A stretch of 64,000 bases of DNA from Parachryseolinea silvisoli (GTDB lineage Bacteria; Bacteroidota; Bacteroidia; Cytophagales; Cyclobacteriaceae), in assembly GCF_021190955.1 (NCBI RefSeq), contig NZ_JAIOAO010000010.1, forward strand, positions 54,126 to 118,125, read 5' to 3'. Positions 8,518 to 17,487 of this stretch are shown here, in pieces (position 1 is the first letter of the stretch; every line of letters starts with the position of its first letter). The notes under the pieces were generated by a model. That model was not told the DNA's origin and searched no databases. It saw only the letters and a list, made by a program, of their open reading frames with translations. Both the position numbers and the translations under genes were made by a program.

Positions 8518-10251
8518 ATGAGACGTATACTTTTTACTGTGTGCTGCATGGCCTTCGTATGGGAAGCACTTGCTCAAACACCTTCCGAAATTAAAAAAAT
8601 AAAGATCAGGAAAGGCGATCTATACCTGAACCTTCCCGTCAACGCTGCCGATCCGTCAGTAGAGGCCACCGTTACGGTGGACGGGAAACTACTCGACCGG
8701 TTCACGATCAACCTCGCCAAAGGCGCCCCGCAGTTCTGGACATACGTCGACGTCTCGGCATACCAGGGAAAGACATTGCAGATAATGCTGAAAGAGCGTG
8801 ATGGTAAGACCACAGCGAGCGGCCGGTTGAATAACGTCGCAACCGGTGCTACGTATCCCGGGCAGGACAGCGTTTACAAAGAAAAGGCTCGCCCACAGGT
8901 TCATTTCTCCGCGCAACGTGGATGGATCAATGACCCCAACGGCCTGTTGTTTCACGATGGAGAATATCACCTGTTCTTCCAGCACAACCCGTACGGATGG
9001 CCTTGGGGAAATATGCACTGGGGACACGCCGTAAGCACCGACCTCCTCCACTGGAAGCAGCTGAAAGAAGCTATCCTTCCTGTAGTGAAAGAAGGCGTTG
9101 TGGACGATGCTGCGTTCTCCGGCACAGCTACTCTTGATCCTAACAACACCGCGGGCTTCCGCAAGAACGGCATAGACCCGATCATCGCAACGTACACCAG
9201 CACCGGGCGTGGCGAGTGCATTCAACTTAGTTATGACAACGGCAGGACGTTTGAAGATTATGCCGGCAATCCTGTCTTGAAGCATCGCGGCGAAGGCCGT
9301 GACCCAAAGGTATTTTGGTATACCCCCGGCAAACATTGGGTGATGGTAGTGTGGGATGCGAGCGTTCCCAAAAAGATGAGCGTGGGACAGGAAGTCATGG
9401 TGCGCGAGCATTCGATCTATACCTCATCCGATCTGAAAAAGTGGACGTACCAGTCGGGCGTAGAAGGATTCTTTGAGTGCCCCGATCTCTTCGAGCTGCC
9501 CGTGGGAGGAAAGCAAGGCGTAAAAAAATGGGTCATGTATGATGCCAATGGCCGCTACGTTGTCGGTGACTTCAATGGCAAGGTGTTCACCGTAGAACAG
9601 CACTTCACAAAGTATGAGCACGGCGGAGGATATTTCTACGCCGCGCAAACGTTCAATCACGCCCCCAACAACCGGAGAATCCAGATCGGCTGGGGTCGGG
9701 ACATCACGCATCCCAATATGCCGTTCAACCAGGCCATGCTGTTCCCGACGGAGCTTACCCTTCGCATGACGGATTCGGGTTATCGCCTGTGCCCTACTCC
9801 GATCAAAGAGATCAGCACCTTGCACAAAAACAGCCAACGTGTGAACGACAAGGTAGTAAATGCCGGCAATAATGCCAGCGTAACTGTAACCGCGGATGCC
9901 CCTGTGCACATTGTGGCAGAATTTGAGCGCGGAAATGTACCGATGACATTGAATATATTCGGAAACGAGATACGATTCGATAACGAGTGGACCTTCTCAG
10001 CCACCACCGCCAGAAACGAGCCTCCCGTAGTATACGCCCCCCAATCTGCTACCTTCAAAATAGAAGCGATCGTCGACAAAAACATACTGGAATTTTTTAT
10101 CAACGACGGCGAGCTGTACTACGTAACAGCATTCAATGGCAGAAAGAACGACAAAGTAGAAGCACTGGCGACCGACCGTGATCCTACCCGTAAGTTCTTC
10201 GTCAAAAAGCTGGAGGTTCATGAGCTAAATTCGATCTGGACCACAAAGTAA
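8518..10251 (+). CDS. Glycoside hydrolase family 32 exo-fructanase (levanase/inulinase type), secreted
   Basis: This enzyme of 577 residues has a signal peptide ending EALAQ (about 1-20). An N-terminal beta domain of DUF4980 type (about 22-105) leads into the GH32 propeller and C-terminal beta-sandwich. The three catalytic signatures are intact: WINDPNG with nucleophile Asp139, GRDPKV with transition-state Asp262, and FECPDL with acid/base Glu320. It should release fructose from beta-2,1 or beta-2,6 fructans, or split sucrose. The sequence alone does not settle linkage or endo/exo mode. The fructokinase gene begins 6 bp after it, so the two are cotranscribed and divergent from the sigma-FecR-SusCDE genes. 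Confidence 0.95.
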   Translation: MRRILFTVCCMAFVWEALAQTPSEIKKIKIRKGDLYLNLPVNAADPSVEATVTVDGKLLDRFTINLAKGAPQFWTYVDVSAYQGKTLQIMLKERDGKTTASGRLNNVATGATYPGQDSVYKEKARPQVHFSAQRGWINDPNGLLFHDGEYHLFFQHNPYGWPWGNMHWGHAVSTDLLHWKQLKEAILPVVKEGVVDDAAFSGTATLDPNNTAGFRKNGIDPIIATYTSTGRGECIQLSYDNGRTFEDYAGNPVLKHRGEGRDPKVFWYTPGKHWVMVVWDASVPKKMSVGQEVMVREHSIYTSSDLKKWTYQSGVEGFFECPDLFELPVGGKQGVKKWVMYDANGRYVVGDFNGKVFTVEQHFTKYEHGGGYFYAAQTFNHAPNNRRIQIGWGRDITHPNMPFNQAMLFPTELTLRMTDSGYRLCPTPIKEISTLHKNSQRVNDKVVNAGNNASVTVTADAPVHIVAEFERGNVPMTLNIFGNEIRFDNEWTFSATTARNEPPVVYAPQSATFKIEAIVDKNILEFFINDGELYYVTAFNGRKNDKVEALATDRDPTRKFFVKKLEVHELNSIWTTK

Positions 10252-10257
10252 ACCGCC

Positions 10258-11148
10258 ATGAGTATTCGTTCTTTAGCATACGGTGAGATCCTGTGGGATA
10301 TCATCGAAGGCGAACCCTTCCTGGGAGGGGCGCCGTTTAATTTCGCAAGCCACCTGGCGCGATTCGGCGCCACATCGTATATCATTTCACGCGTGGGCAA
10401 TGATGACTTGGGTAAAAAGGCCACTACCATGGCTCTTCAATATGGTGTCGACACACGCTACATCCAGCAAGACGCAACATTGCCGACGGGAACTGTGGAG
10501 GTAATACTGCGGAACGGCCAGCCCGATTATACCATTTTTGAGAACGTTGCCTACGATAACATTCAGTATCAGGAGTTCGCGGAGAAGCCGGACACCGTCA
10601 GTTTCAATGTATTTTACTTTGGCTCGCTGATCCAGCGAAACAGCGCGTCTGCGCTAACACTGAAAAGCATTTTGAGCAACTATCGCTTCCAACACGTTTT
10701 TTATGATGTCAACTTACGGAAAGGCGGATACTCAAAAACCATCATTCACGAATCGCTTGCCAAATGTACCATCCTGAAGCTGAACATAGACGAGGTACCC
10801 GTGGTATCAGAAATGCTCTTTGATCAAACGCAAGATATCAAGAGTTTTGCTAAGCGAATCTCTGTAAAATATGAGATCTCTGTTGTTATCATCACTGCCG
10901 CCGACAAAGGGTGCTTTGTATTTCACCAGGGTATACTTCACGAGGTGGCAGGCATTCAGATCGATCTACGCGACGGCGTCGGAGCAGGCGATGCTTTCAG
11001 TGCCGCCTTTGTCTATAGCTATGTGAACGGAAAGGATGTTGCGGAGGCCGCCCGGATCGCCAATCGCATAGGTGCCTTTGTCGCCAGTAGGCAAGGCCCC
11101 ATACCCGATTATCCAGACGAGATCATTCATCTTGTCACTGCCTCGTGA
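10258..11148 (+). CDS. PfkB family carbohydrate kinase, probable fructokinase
   Basis: This 296-residue sugar kinase of the ribokinase/PfkB family phosphorylates a sugar in the cytoplasm, here most likely fructose freed by the GH32 enzyme. The N-terminal substrate signature is GGAPFNFASHLARFG (from residue 23). The C-terminal PfkB signature is DGVGAGDAFSAAF, with catalytic Asp245 and the anion hole GAG just before it. It overlaps no gene and sits 6 bp after GH32. Specificity for fructose is inferred from this context, since other PfkB kinases look alike. Confidence 0.92.
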   Translation: MSIRSLAYGEILWDIIEGEPFLGGAPFNFASHLARFGATSYIISRVGNDDLGKKATTMALQYGVDTRYIQQDATLPTGTVEVILRNGQPDYTIFENVAYDNIQYQEFAEKPDTVSFNVFYFGSLIQRNSASALTLKSILSNYRFQHVFYDVNLRKGGYSKTIIHESLAKCTILKLNIDEVPVVSEMLFDQTQDIKSFAKRISVKYEISVVIITAADKGCFVFHQGILHEVAGIQIDLRDGVGAGDAFSAAFVYSYVNGKDVAEAARIANRIGAFVASRQGPIPDYPDEIIHLVTAS

Positions 11149-11217
11149 TAGGTCTATACAAATCTCCAATATCATATTTAGATCGAATTTGTTATTTTTA
11201 CTGTAACCTAAAAAAGT

Positions 11218-12171
11218 ATGCGAATCCTCCTCCTGACGTTATCCGGAATGCTCACAATCCACGTTGCCTTCGGACAAAAAAACATTACCAATACCCGCAC
11301 AGACAAACATCAACAGGTTGCCGGCACCAAGGTGGCGTTGATCCCGCCGGCAGACTTCACTCCCTCAACGACGTTCCCTGGCTTTCAGCAAACAGACAAG
11401 GCTTCGTCGATCATGGTCATCGAAGCGCCGGGCCCTTTCCGGGAAGTTTCCCAGGCCTTTACGCCCGAGGGACTCAAGACCAAACAGATGGTCCAGATAA
11501 CCCGCGAGGACGTTACCATCAACGAAAAAAAAGGCATCCTGCTAAAAACCGAACAGCAGGCACACGGTATTACCTATACAAAATATGTCCTGCTGTTCGG
11601 GGATGACGAAGGCTCTATCATGATAAACGGCACATTCCCGAAGCAGCTCCCCACCCTGGAAGCACCGGTGAAGGAGGCCCTGTTGTCGGTATTTCACGAT
11701 GGAGCGCTTGTCGTGGACCCACTGGCTTCTGCTCCCTTCGCCATTGACGTACAGGGTACCAAGCTGAAGTTCGCCACGAGTACGGCCGGTGCATTACTGT
11801 TTACGCCAGATGGCAAGGTGCCGTCCCTCTCTGCCGACCAAACGATGTTTACAGCTGGCCGCGCGCTGGGAAACTACCATGCTGTCGATAAAAAACAGGC
11901 AGCTATCACACGGCTCAAACAGCTGCCACTGGAGAACATCAAGTTCAACGACAGTCAAATAAAAGAGATTGAGATAGACGGTTTGACCGGCTACGCGATC
12001 GTCGTGGAAGCCAACGACAAGACCAGCACAACAAACGACGCCGTAGTGGTTTACCAAGCCATGCTATTCACGGACAACAGCTATTTCCTCCTACTCGGCA
12101 AGGCAAACAAAGACTACGACACCAACGTCGCACTGTTTCAGAAAATAGCGGCAACATTCAAGCAGAAGTAG
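11218..12171 (+). CDS. Secreted protein of unknown function, two PsbP/DUF1795-like repeats (paralogue of 48610-49524)
   Basis: The 317-residue protein begins with a signal peptide (to about AFGQ, residue 20). It appears to consist of two similar halves, about 30-165 and 170-315. Each begins with a segment like VALIPPADFTPSTTFPGFQQ, then ASSIMVIEAPGPF, and ends with a GTFP/ALL or LLGKAN...FQKIAATF strand-helix pattern. This layout recalls PsbP/Mog1-fold proteins but I cannot assign a family. The lipoprotein at 48610-49524 shares the layout and several motifs, for example REDV-x-x-N-x-x-x-G followed by NGTF. No neighbour suggests a role. Confidence 0.8.
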   Translation: MRILLLTLSGMLTIHVAFGQKNITNTRTDKHQQVAGTKVALIPPADFTPSTTFPGFQQTDKASSIMVIEAPGPFREVSQAFTPEGLKTKQMVQITREDVTINEKKGILLKTEQQAHGITYTKYVLLFGDDEGSIMINGTFPKQLPTLEAPVKEALLSVFHDGALVVDPLASAPFAIDVQGTKLKFATSTAGALLFTPDGKVPSLSADQTMFTAGRALGNYHAVDKKQAAITRLKQLPLENIKFNDSQIKEIEIDGLTGYAIVVEANDKTSTTNDAVVVYQAMLFTDNSYFLLLGKANKDYDTNVALFQKIAATFKQK

Positions 12172-12181
12172 CATTACATAC

Positions 12182-12528
12182 ATGCAACATTACAACCTCA
12201 AACGGCTGGATGCAGGAACCCGCCTTGGCACCATGTTCCTCGACCATATGACGATGAGTTTCGTCTTACCAGTGCACTCAAGTGTTTTATCCGAAACCTC
12301 ACGATCATCGCGTGGCCTATCGAGGGAATCGTAGCGCTCGTGAACAACGAGCGAAGGATCGGCGACTTTATTGCAGGAACAAAATTGATACCATTCGACC
12401 CGGAGCAACACAATACGCAACCCAACTGGATATTGATGCTGGTTGCCCTGATCGCTTCCATGGCATTTACATACCTGGCACTATTCTTTCCCTTCGAAAT
12501 ATTCCTGCGGACGCGTGGGCTGCTTTAG
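12182..12528 (+). pseudogene. RDD family membrane protein, broken by internal deletion and frame change
   Basis: The first frame from ATG at 12182 reads a typical RDD start, LKRLDAGTRLGTMFLDHMT, and then drifts into nonsense, ending at a TAG near 12330. From about 12248 a second frame reads the C-terminal half of the same family: EFRLTSALKCFIRNLTII, then AWPIEGIVALVNNERRIGD, FIAGTKL, and a hydrophobic helix before the stop at 12526-12528. The junction lacks the middle membrane helix and loop, roughly 40-60 residues of a normal RDD domain. The gene therefore looks inactivated by a deletion that also changed frame. No intact open frame covers it. Confidence 0.72.
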
Positions 12529-12558
12529 AAATTGTCGTGCGTCTATCAAACCAAAGAC

Positions 12559-13974
12559 CTACTTAAACCGATAATTCGCCGCCATTGCCGTAAGCCTCTT
12601 CACCACATCCGGGTGTTGACCTGCCACATCATGCTGCTCGGAAGGATCCGTTTCAAGATCAAACAATAAACCGGCAGTTGCTTTCACACCGGTCTTCACG
12701 CCTGGAAATTCAGTGGCCTTGGGTTGCTCGAACGGCGCCAATATAGTAACGCCGTCAGGCAGGCGTGGGTCCACCCAGGTAGCGTCGCTTGGCAGCGTGG
12801 CCGACTCGGGAGAGCGGATGTGAAGCTTCCATTTTCCACTGCGCACAGTTTGGACCTTGTCATTATAAAAAGAAAAGAGAGCCTCGTGCGGCGTTGCTGC
12901 GGCAGATGTGAAAAGTGGAAAGATATCTTTTCCATCCAGTACCAGGTCCTTGGGCAAGGGTAGTCGTGCCACAGCAGCCAGCGTGGGCAATAGGTCAATC
13001 ACTCCCGTAGGCTGTGCGTTAACGTGGCCCGCCGGAATCTTCCCACGCCAGCGGGCGATAAACGGTACGCGGATGCCTCCTTCCCAGTTCTGCGACTTCA
13101 TGCCCCGCAGTCCCCCGGTACTACCGCCAAACCAGGGACCATTGTCCGACACGAAGATCACCAGGGTACTATCGTCCAGACCCGTGTCAGCCAGTTTCTT
13201 CATCACCTCGCCGATTGACCAGTCCAGTTCCCGCATAGCGTCCGCATAAAGATCTTCTTTTGTGGCTGGGGTATAAAACTCCTCCGACGCCGTAAGCGGT
13301 TTGTGCGGCATGGCGTGTGCCAGGTATAGAAAGAACGGTTTTCCCTTATGCTGCCCGATATAATCCGTCGCATACCGGGTATATCGCTTCGTGAGCGTAG
13401 TCTGTACAACGGGGTGCTCCACGACCGAATCGTTTTCCATCAGCAGCACGGGCCGCATGTCGTTCGAATACGGAATGCCATAGTAAACGTCGAAGCCATG
13501 ACGTGTCGGGTAAAACGGAGGCTTGTGGCCCAGGTGCCACTTACCGATAATGCCAGTGGCATATCCGGAAGCTTTAAAAAGCTCACTTAGCAACACCTGC
13601 TCGTCAGAGATGCCCAGGTTATCGCCGCCGCGAAATGTTTGAAAGCTGCTGTTCACTTTCTCGGGATTAGGATTCAGGATCAGTCCATGACGTGCAGGAT
13701 AACGACCGGTGAGCAGGGAAGCCCGCGTAGGCGCACAATAGGGCGTCGGTGTATAAAAATGGGTGAGCTTTGCCCCTTCCGTCGCGAGGCGATCAATATT
13801 CGGCGTCTGCCACGGGGGATTACCGAACGACGACAAGTCCCCGTAGCCCAGGTCGTCGGCCAGGATCAATATTACGTTAGGTCTACCCGGTGTTGGAGTT
13901 TTAGTTGTGACCGACTGCGCACCAGCCGGCACGCAAATTCCCAGCGCCAGCACGATGGTGGATACAATTCTCAT
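12559..13974 (-). CDS. Secreted sulfatase (arylsulfatase A-like, S1 family)
   Basis: This 471-residue hydrolase has a signal peptide ending AGAQ (about 20). Metal-binding Asp40 and Asp41 lie in ILADDLGYGD. The maturation motif is C80-A-P-T-R, whose cysteine becomes formylglycine by an anaerobic or FGE-type maturase. The later metal-site segment is IFVSDNGPW. It should remove sulfate esters from a small molecule or glycan outside the cytoplasm. It stands alone behind its own promoter at 14069-14100, is not next to a SusCD pair, and no maturase is in the window, so the substrate is open. Confidence 0.93.
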   Translation of the reverse strand: MRIVSTIVLALGICVPAGAQSVTTKTPTPGRPNVILILADDLGYGDLSSFGNPPWQTPNIDRLATEGAKLTHFYTPTPYCAPTRASLLTGRYPARHGLILNPNPEKVNSSFQTFRGGDNLGISDEQVLLSELFKASGYATGIIGKWHLGHKPPFYPTRHGFDVYYGIPYSNDMRPVLLMENDSVVEHPVVQTTLTKRYTRYATDYIGQHKGKPFFLYLAHAMPHKPLTASEEFYTPATKEDLYADAMRELDWSIGEVMKKLADTGLDDSTLVIFVSDNGPWFGGSTGGLRGMKSQNWEGGIRVPFIARWRGKIPAGHVNAQPTGVIDLLPTLAAVARLPLPKDLVLDGKDIFPLFTSAAATPHEALFSFYNDKVQTVRSGKWKLHIRSPESATLPSDATWVDPRLPDGVTILAPFEQPKATEFPGVKTGVKATAGLLFDLETDPSEQHDVAGQHPDVVKRLTAMAANYRFK

Positions 13975-14068
13975 TTTTTCCTGCTGTTAAATAAAGACGA
14001 AGCCATGACCCGACGACTATCGGGCCAAACGATCAATTGGTGGGATTGAAATCTACTAACTTACTGGG

Positions 14069-14100
14069 CAAATATAGAGGTTGGACAATGCAATGCAAAA
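14069..14100 (-). promoter_or_regulatory. Textbook Bacteroidota promoter for the sulfatase gene
   Basis: Read on the minus strand, TTTTG (14100-14096) is followed by exactly 19 bp and then TATATTTG (14076-14069), a full match to TAnnTTTG. Transcription should begin near 14061, giving a leader of about 85 nt before the sulfatase ATG at 13974. Confidence 0.75.
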
Positions 14101-14134
14101 GAATCTGACTTTTTAGCCCGCTTGTATAACAGTA

Positions 14135-14467
14135 CTAAAAACAGGACTGAGCGGTGTCGAAGGTTTCCACGCCGTCCGGTTGGAGCGGCCGGGACGGTTG
14201 TGTTGAACGAAAAAAAGACGCGTCCTTCCATCGCTGGCAGACAGCATTATAAAGGCCCTTAACCTCGCAAACCTTTGCCACCACACTCGCGGGATACGCC
14301 CAATTGGCCTGCACGCTGGCATGCCCGATCAAATGAACCGATTCAGCTGCCAGCCGATCGTCGGGCTGTGTGTCAAAGACATCGCCATAGGAGCATACAA
14401 AAACCAACAGAAGGGTTCCAGCGATGAGCGCCACGGGGCGATAGAAGCGTTTTCTAAGAAGGGTCAT
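14135..14467 (-). CDS. Hypothetical small exported protein
   Basis: The 110-codon frame has a hydrophobic helix at about 13-27 (ALIAGTLLLVFVCSYG) after a basic N-terminus, so it could be a signal or anchor sequence. The remainder (DTQPDDRLAAESVHLIG and after) matches nothing I recognise. It lies between the sulfatase promoter and yihY on the same strand. A perfect 14-bp palindrome, GTACTATATAGTAC, lies 12 bp before the ATG at 14480-14493 and could be an operator for it. Coding status is uncertain because no family supports it, and a shifted frame in the same stretch is also open. Confidence 0.42.
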   Translation of the reverse strand: MTLLRKRFYRPVALIAGTLLLVFVCSYGDVFDTQPDDRLAAESVHLIGHASVQANWAYPASVVAKVCEVKGLYNAVCQRWKDASFFRSTQPSRPLQPDGVETFDTAQSCF

Positions 14468-14479
14468 AATCTGGTCGTT

Positions 14480-14493
14480 GTACTATATAGTAC
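14480..14493. promoter_or_regulatory. Perfect 14-bp palindrome, possible operator
   Basis: GTACTATATAGTAC is its own reverse complement and lies between the yihY stop (14546) and the ATG of the small exported protein at 14467. It could bind a dimeric regulator. No -7/-33 pair can be assigned around it. Confidence 0.35.
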
Positions 14494-14545
14494 CGAAATA
14501 CCCCCTAAGGGCTGGAATACCTCCATCTTCATGGCGGTCGGGGAA

Positions 14546-15448
14546 TCAGGTGGCCGGCGCCGTCGACATAGCATCACTGTCCGGTTCTACATGCCGTCCA
14601 TGCGCCTCCGCATACACCTGCGTAAACTCTGCACCAAACAATACGATCAGCCCGGCATAGGAAACCCATAGCATGATGAGTATGACTGTTCCCGCCGCGC
14701 CATAGGCAGAGCCTGGATTTGTATTGCCGAAATAAAGACCTAAGGCAAACTTTGCCAATACGAAAAGAATAGCCGTCAAAAATGCGCCGACCCAGACGTC
14801 GCGCCAGCGAATCCTGGCATCCGGAAGAAATTTGAAAATCGAAGCAAACAAAAGCGTGATGACCCCCACTGAAACAGCGATATCGAGAACATAAAATACA
14901 ACCGCGAACGCTTCCGATAGCATACTATTCACCCAATCGCTCGCCGCGGTGAGTGCTGCCGAAAGGAACAACGAAACCAACAACAAGAATCCAACGACCA
15001 GAATCAATCCAAACGAAAAAACCCGGTCCTTCACCAACTTCAGGATTTTATCTTTTGGCTTCGGCTTTACATCCCACATTCTGTTAAGCACCTGCTGCAT
15101 CTGGTAAAATACACCAGTCGCGCCAAACAGCAAGGTTGCTATACTTAATACAGTTGACAGTAAGGTGCCTTTACTTTTGCTCCCCTCCAGGATCATCGCT
15201 TCAATATCCTTCGCACTGTCTTGCCCTACCAGGCCACTAATCTGACCGCTGACCTGGTGGGTCACGGCATCAGCCCCAAAAATAGCGCCGGCCAGATTGA
15301 TAATGATAACCAAAAGCCCGGGAAGTGAAAAGATAGTATAGTATGCAATGATAACACTGTTATTAAAAGGCTCCCGATCATTCCAACGCAAGAAGGTTTG
15401 TTTGAGGAGCCCCCAGAATGACGAAATTCCTTTCGACAATTTATTCAT
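14546..15448 (-). CDS. YihY/BrkB family inner-membrane protein
   Basis: From the ATG at 15448 the protein has 300 residues and begins MNKLSKGISSFWGLLKQTF. The open frame reaches back to 15586 but would overlap the upstream gene by 125 bp, so the internal start is better. The family segment FNNSVIIAYYTIFSLPGLLVI is followed by five further membrane helices, including LILVVGFLLLVSLFLSAAL and SAYGAAGTVILIMLWVSYAG near the end. The family was once called ribonuclease BN by mistake and its role is unknown. It starts 13 bp after the AsmA-like gene, so the two probably form an envelope operon. Confidence 0.9.
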   Translation of the reverse strand: MNKLSKGISSFWGLLKQTFLRWNDREPFNNSVIIAYYTIFSLPGLLVIIINLAGAIFGADAVTHQVSGQISGLVGQDSAKDIEAMILEGSKSKGTLLSTVLSIATLLFGATGVFYQMQQVLNRMWDVKPKPKDKILKLVKDRVFSFGLILVVGFLLLVSLFLSAALTAASDWVNSMLSEAFAVVFYVLDIAVSVGVITLLFASIFKFLPDARIRWRDVWVGAFLTAILFVLAKFALGLYFGNTNPGSAYGAAGTVILIMLWVSYAGLIVLFGAEFTQVYAEAHGRHVEPDSDAMSTAPAT

Positions 15449-15461
15449 AGCAGAAGTGTTG

Positions 15462-16580
15462 TCAGTTCTTCCGTTTGTCCAGATAACCTTGCAAAAGATC
15501 GCCGGTGACCGCACGCGCGCTCTTCCAGAGCGTACGACCACTGATAACGTTATCCAACGATGGCTTAACGGATCGTATAAACGCATTTTTTACTATGCCG
15601 AGTAATGCCGCGCCCACGCTTACATTCGGATTCTCCAGTGTTCCCTGGAAAGGGATTTTCGTAGCAACCTCCCCTTTCCGTTGATTTTCGAGCAGCTTGA
15701 GCGCCAGGGACACGCCACGCTCCCACATTTTTTGTAAAAAGCCATCGCGCCGGTCCGATGCACCGGTAAAGTCCAGGTCCTTGAAGATCGGCTTTATGTA
15801 GCCCTTGAAAGCGCCGCCCGCCAGGCCCATCTCTGCATAAACATCCAGCCTGCCGTGGCTGACATCCACGCGGGCATAACGTCGCAGAAAGTTATTAAGC
15901 AATACCAGGTCCAAGCCCTGAAGCTCCAACGTGACGGCGAACGTCAACGTGTCGGCCAGCGGCAGAAGGTTAGCATGAAGAACAGCATGGCCTTCGTATA
16001 CTGTTGCCGTTGCTTCTATGGGTGAAATGTGTTTTGGTATCGAGCGATTTGTCAGACTGTGAAGGCTGAGGTATAAGGATGTGATCGGAACATCGGCTTG
16101 CACATCCGCAACGGTGCCGATATACTGAAAGTATCCGTCCCGCACTTCGATGTCCGCATGAAACGCGGGAAGCTTCCCCAACAGCGTTTTCAGATTGGCG
16201 GGTTCTTTACCAGGAGCTACCACCGTTTCAGGATTCTTATCTTCGACCATCACAACGCGTGGCTCGTTCACCTGAATGGTCAAATCCCGCATGTGCCGGA
16301 AAAGTGCCGACAATCGATAAGCGATGACAATGTGGGGAATGAAAACAACAGGCTCTTGCCCAGGCGCACGACGGCTGTCCATTCGAAGATCGTACACATT
16401 GACCGTACTGGTGAAAAGATTGATACTGACACGATCTACCTGCCCTGTAAAGTCGTCCAGGCCGCGCAATATTCGGTTAAACTTCCTGCGAAGAACAATT
16501 GGCAGTGATACAACTACTACAGCGACTGCCAATACAATTATTGCCGTTATGGAGAGCGCCCATATCATGACAACTGACAA
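15462..16580 (-). CDS. AsmA/DUF748-like membrane-anchored envelope protein
   Basis: The 372-residue protein has one N-terminal membrane helix (about 3-27, ALSITAIIVLAVAVVVVSLP) and a long periplasmic beta-rich region. Segments such as NLFTSTVNVYDLRM, EVRDGYFQYIG, VSHGRLDVYAEM and GYIKPIFKDLDF are the repeating strands of AsmA/DUF748 proteins. Larger relatives act in lipid movement or outer-membrane homeostasis. A strong terminator ends the preceding gene 5 bp upstream of this start, so it must have its own promoter. yihY follows by 13 bp. Confidence 0.78.
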   Translation of the reverse strand: MSVVMIWALSITAIIVLAVAVVVVSLPIVLRRKFNRILRGLDDFTGQVDRVSINLFTSTVNVYDLRMDSRRAPGQEPVVFIPHIVIAYRLSALFRHMRDLTIQVNEPRVVMVEDKNPETVVAPGKEPANLKTLLGKLPAFHADIEVRDGYFQYIGTVADVQADVPITSLYLSLHSLTNRSIPKHISPIEATATVYEGHAVLHANLLPLADTLTFAVTLELQGLDLVLLNNFLRRYARVDVSHGRLDVYAEMGLAGGAFKGYIKPIFKDLDFTGASDRRDGFLQKMWERGVSLALKLLENQRKGEVATKIPFQGTLENPNVSVGAALLGIVKNAFIRSVKPSLDNVISGRTLWKSARAVTGDLLQGYLDKRKN

Positions 16581-16619
16581 AAAAATACCGTGCCTATCGG
16601 ATTGCGATAAGCACGGTAT
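16581..16619 (-). terminator. Rho-independent terminator of the outer-membrane barrel gene
   Basis: On the minus strand a 9-bp stem ATACCGTGC/GCACGGTAT (16585-16593 with 16611-16619) is extended by CTATCG/CGATAA around a short loop and followed by seven T residues. It closes the transcript of the gene at 16663-17487. Confidence 0.85.
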
Positions 16620-16662
16620 TGTGCGTAGTGCTCTATACGAGCTTCATTCGCTAGAATGTTTC

Positions 16663-17487
16663 TTACGACTGTCGTCTCATAGGAATATTGAAGCCAGCCG
16701 ACAGAATGAACTGTGTCGAAAAGAAATGGTGCTGAGCACGTCCCCGTTCGTACAGCTTGACATCGGTATAGTTGGCAAAGGATTCCCGAATGGATGGCTC
16801 CACAAAGAAATATTCAAAAAAGTCGTAGTGTATAGCAGCACCGGTACCAATCACCCAGCCTGAAAAACGGAAAGGCCCGTCGTTATGTTTGCCCATGATG
16901 TTGGACTCCGTCTTCGGCACCAACGCACCACCACCCAGGCGCGCTACCGCGCTGAGCTTGTGCCTCTGGTTCTTAGACGTTTTCAGCGTATACCGCTTCA
17001 GTAAGCTGATCATTAGGTAATTGTTACCGTTGGTGTGCTCGAGATGAACGAAGTCCCGCGTAACCACCGTATCACGGTCGTAATACTGATCGTCGATCCA
17101 TCCCTTCATATGCAATGTCTGGTTGTCGCGCATTACATACTTCAAGTGGTTCCAGCTTACTTCAATGCCCAGGTCGTGCCTGTCGTTGAAAAAATAACCA
17201 GCGCTGACAACGTACTGCGGTACGGTGGGAGCAGTCTTAAAAAAATTATCCCAGTCCGGCTGATCTTTGGCCTTCGCGTGATAGAAGGTGAAGTCGTAAT
17301 TCCCAGTCTGCCGGTCCAGGAAACGGATCGTACTGTTGGTGTATACATCCCGGTGATATCCCCAGTTGAAAAAGAATGTACCGTGTAGGCCCTTTTTCAC
17401 CGCCGCCGAAGACGCTCCTTCGAGCTGTGCGTACAGAGACTGGGTGAATGACAAAACAAAAACAAGTGAAATGATTAAACGTCGCAT
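16663..17487 (-). CDS. Outer-membrane beta-barrel protein of unknown function
   Basis: The protein has 274 residues with a signal peptide to about residue 20 (SLYAQ). Alternating strands rich in aromatic and polar residues follow, such as QYVVSAGYFFNDRHDLGIEVSWNH and FSGWVIGTGAAIHYDFFEYFF. It ends in a strand with terminal FILSAGFNIPMRRQS, consistent with a small barrel. It resembles the loosely defined outer-membrane beta-barrel families of Bacteroidota, and no ligand can be named. It is monocistronic, with an intrinsic terminator 44 bp past its stop, and is divergent from the LigD-like gene across a 265-bp interval. Confidence 0.75.
   Translation of the reverse strand: MRRLIISLVFVLSFTQSLYAQLEGASSAAVKKGLHGTFFFNWGYHRDVYTNSTIRFLDRQTGNYDFTFYHAKAKDQPDWDNFFKTAPTVPQYVVSAGYFFNDRHDLGIEVSWNHLKYVMRDNQTLHMKGWIDDQYYDRDTVVTRDFVHLEHTNGNNYLMISLLKRYTLKTSKNQRHKLSAVARLGGGALVPKTESNIMGKHNDGPFRFSGWVIGTGAAIHYDFFEYFFVEPSIRESFANYTDVKLYERGRAQHHFFSTQFILSAGFNIPMRRQS

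Noticed and set aside
8689..9411. Long antisense frame opposite the GH32 gene
   Set aside because: It lies wholly inside a strongly supported GH32 gene and has no family motifs; it is a shadow of codon bias.
15448..15586. Upstream start at 15586 for YihY
   Set aside because: It overlaps the AsmA-like gene by 125 bp and the extra residues are not family-like.
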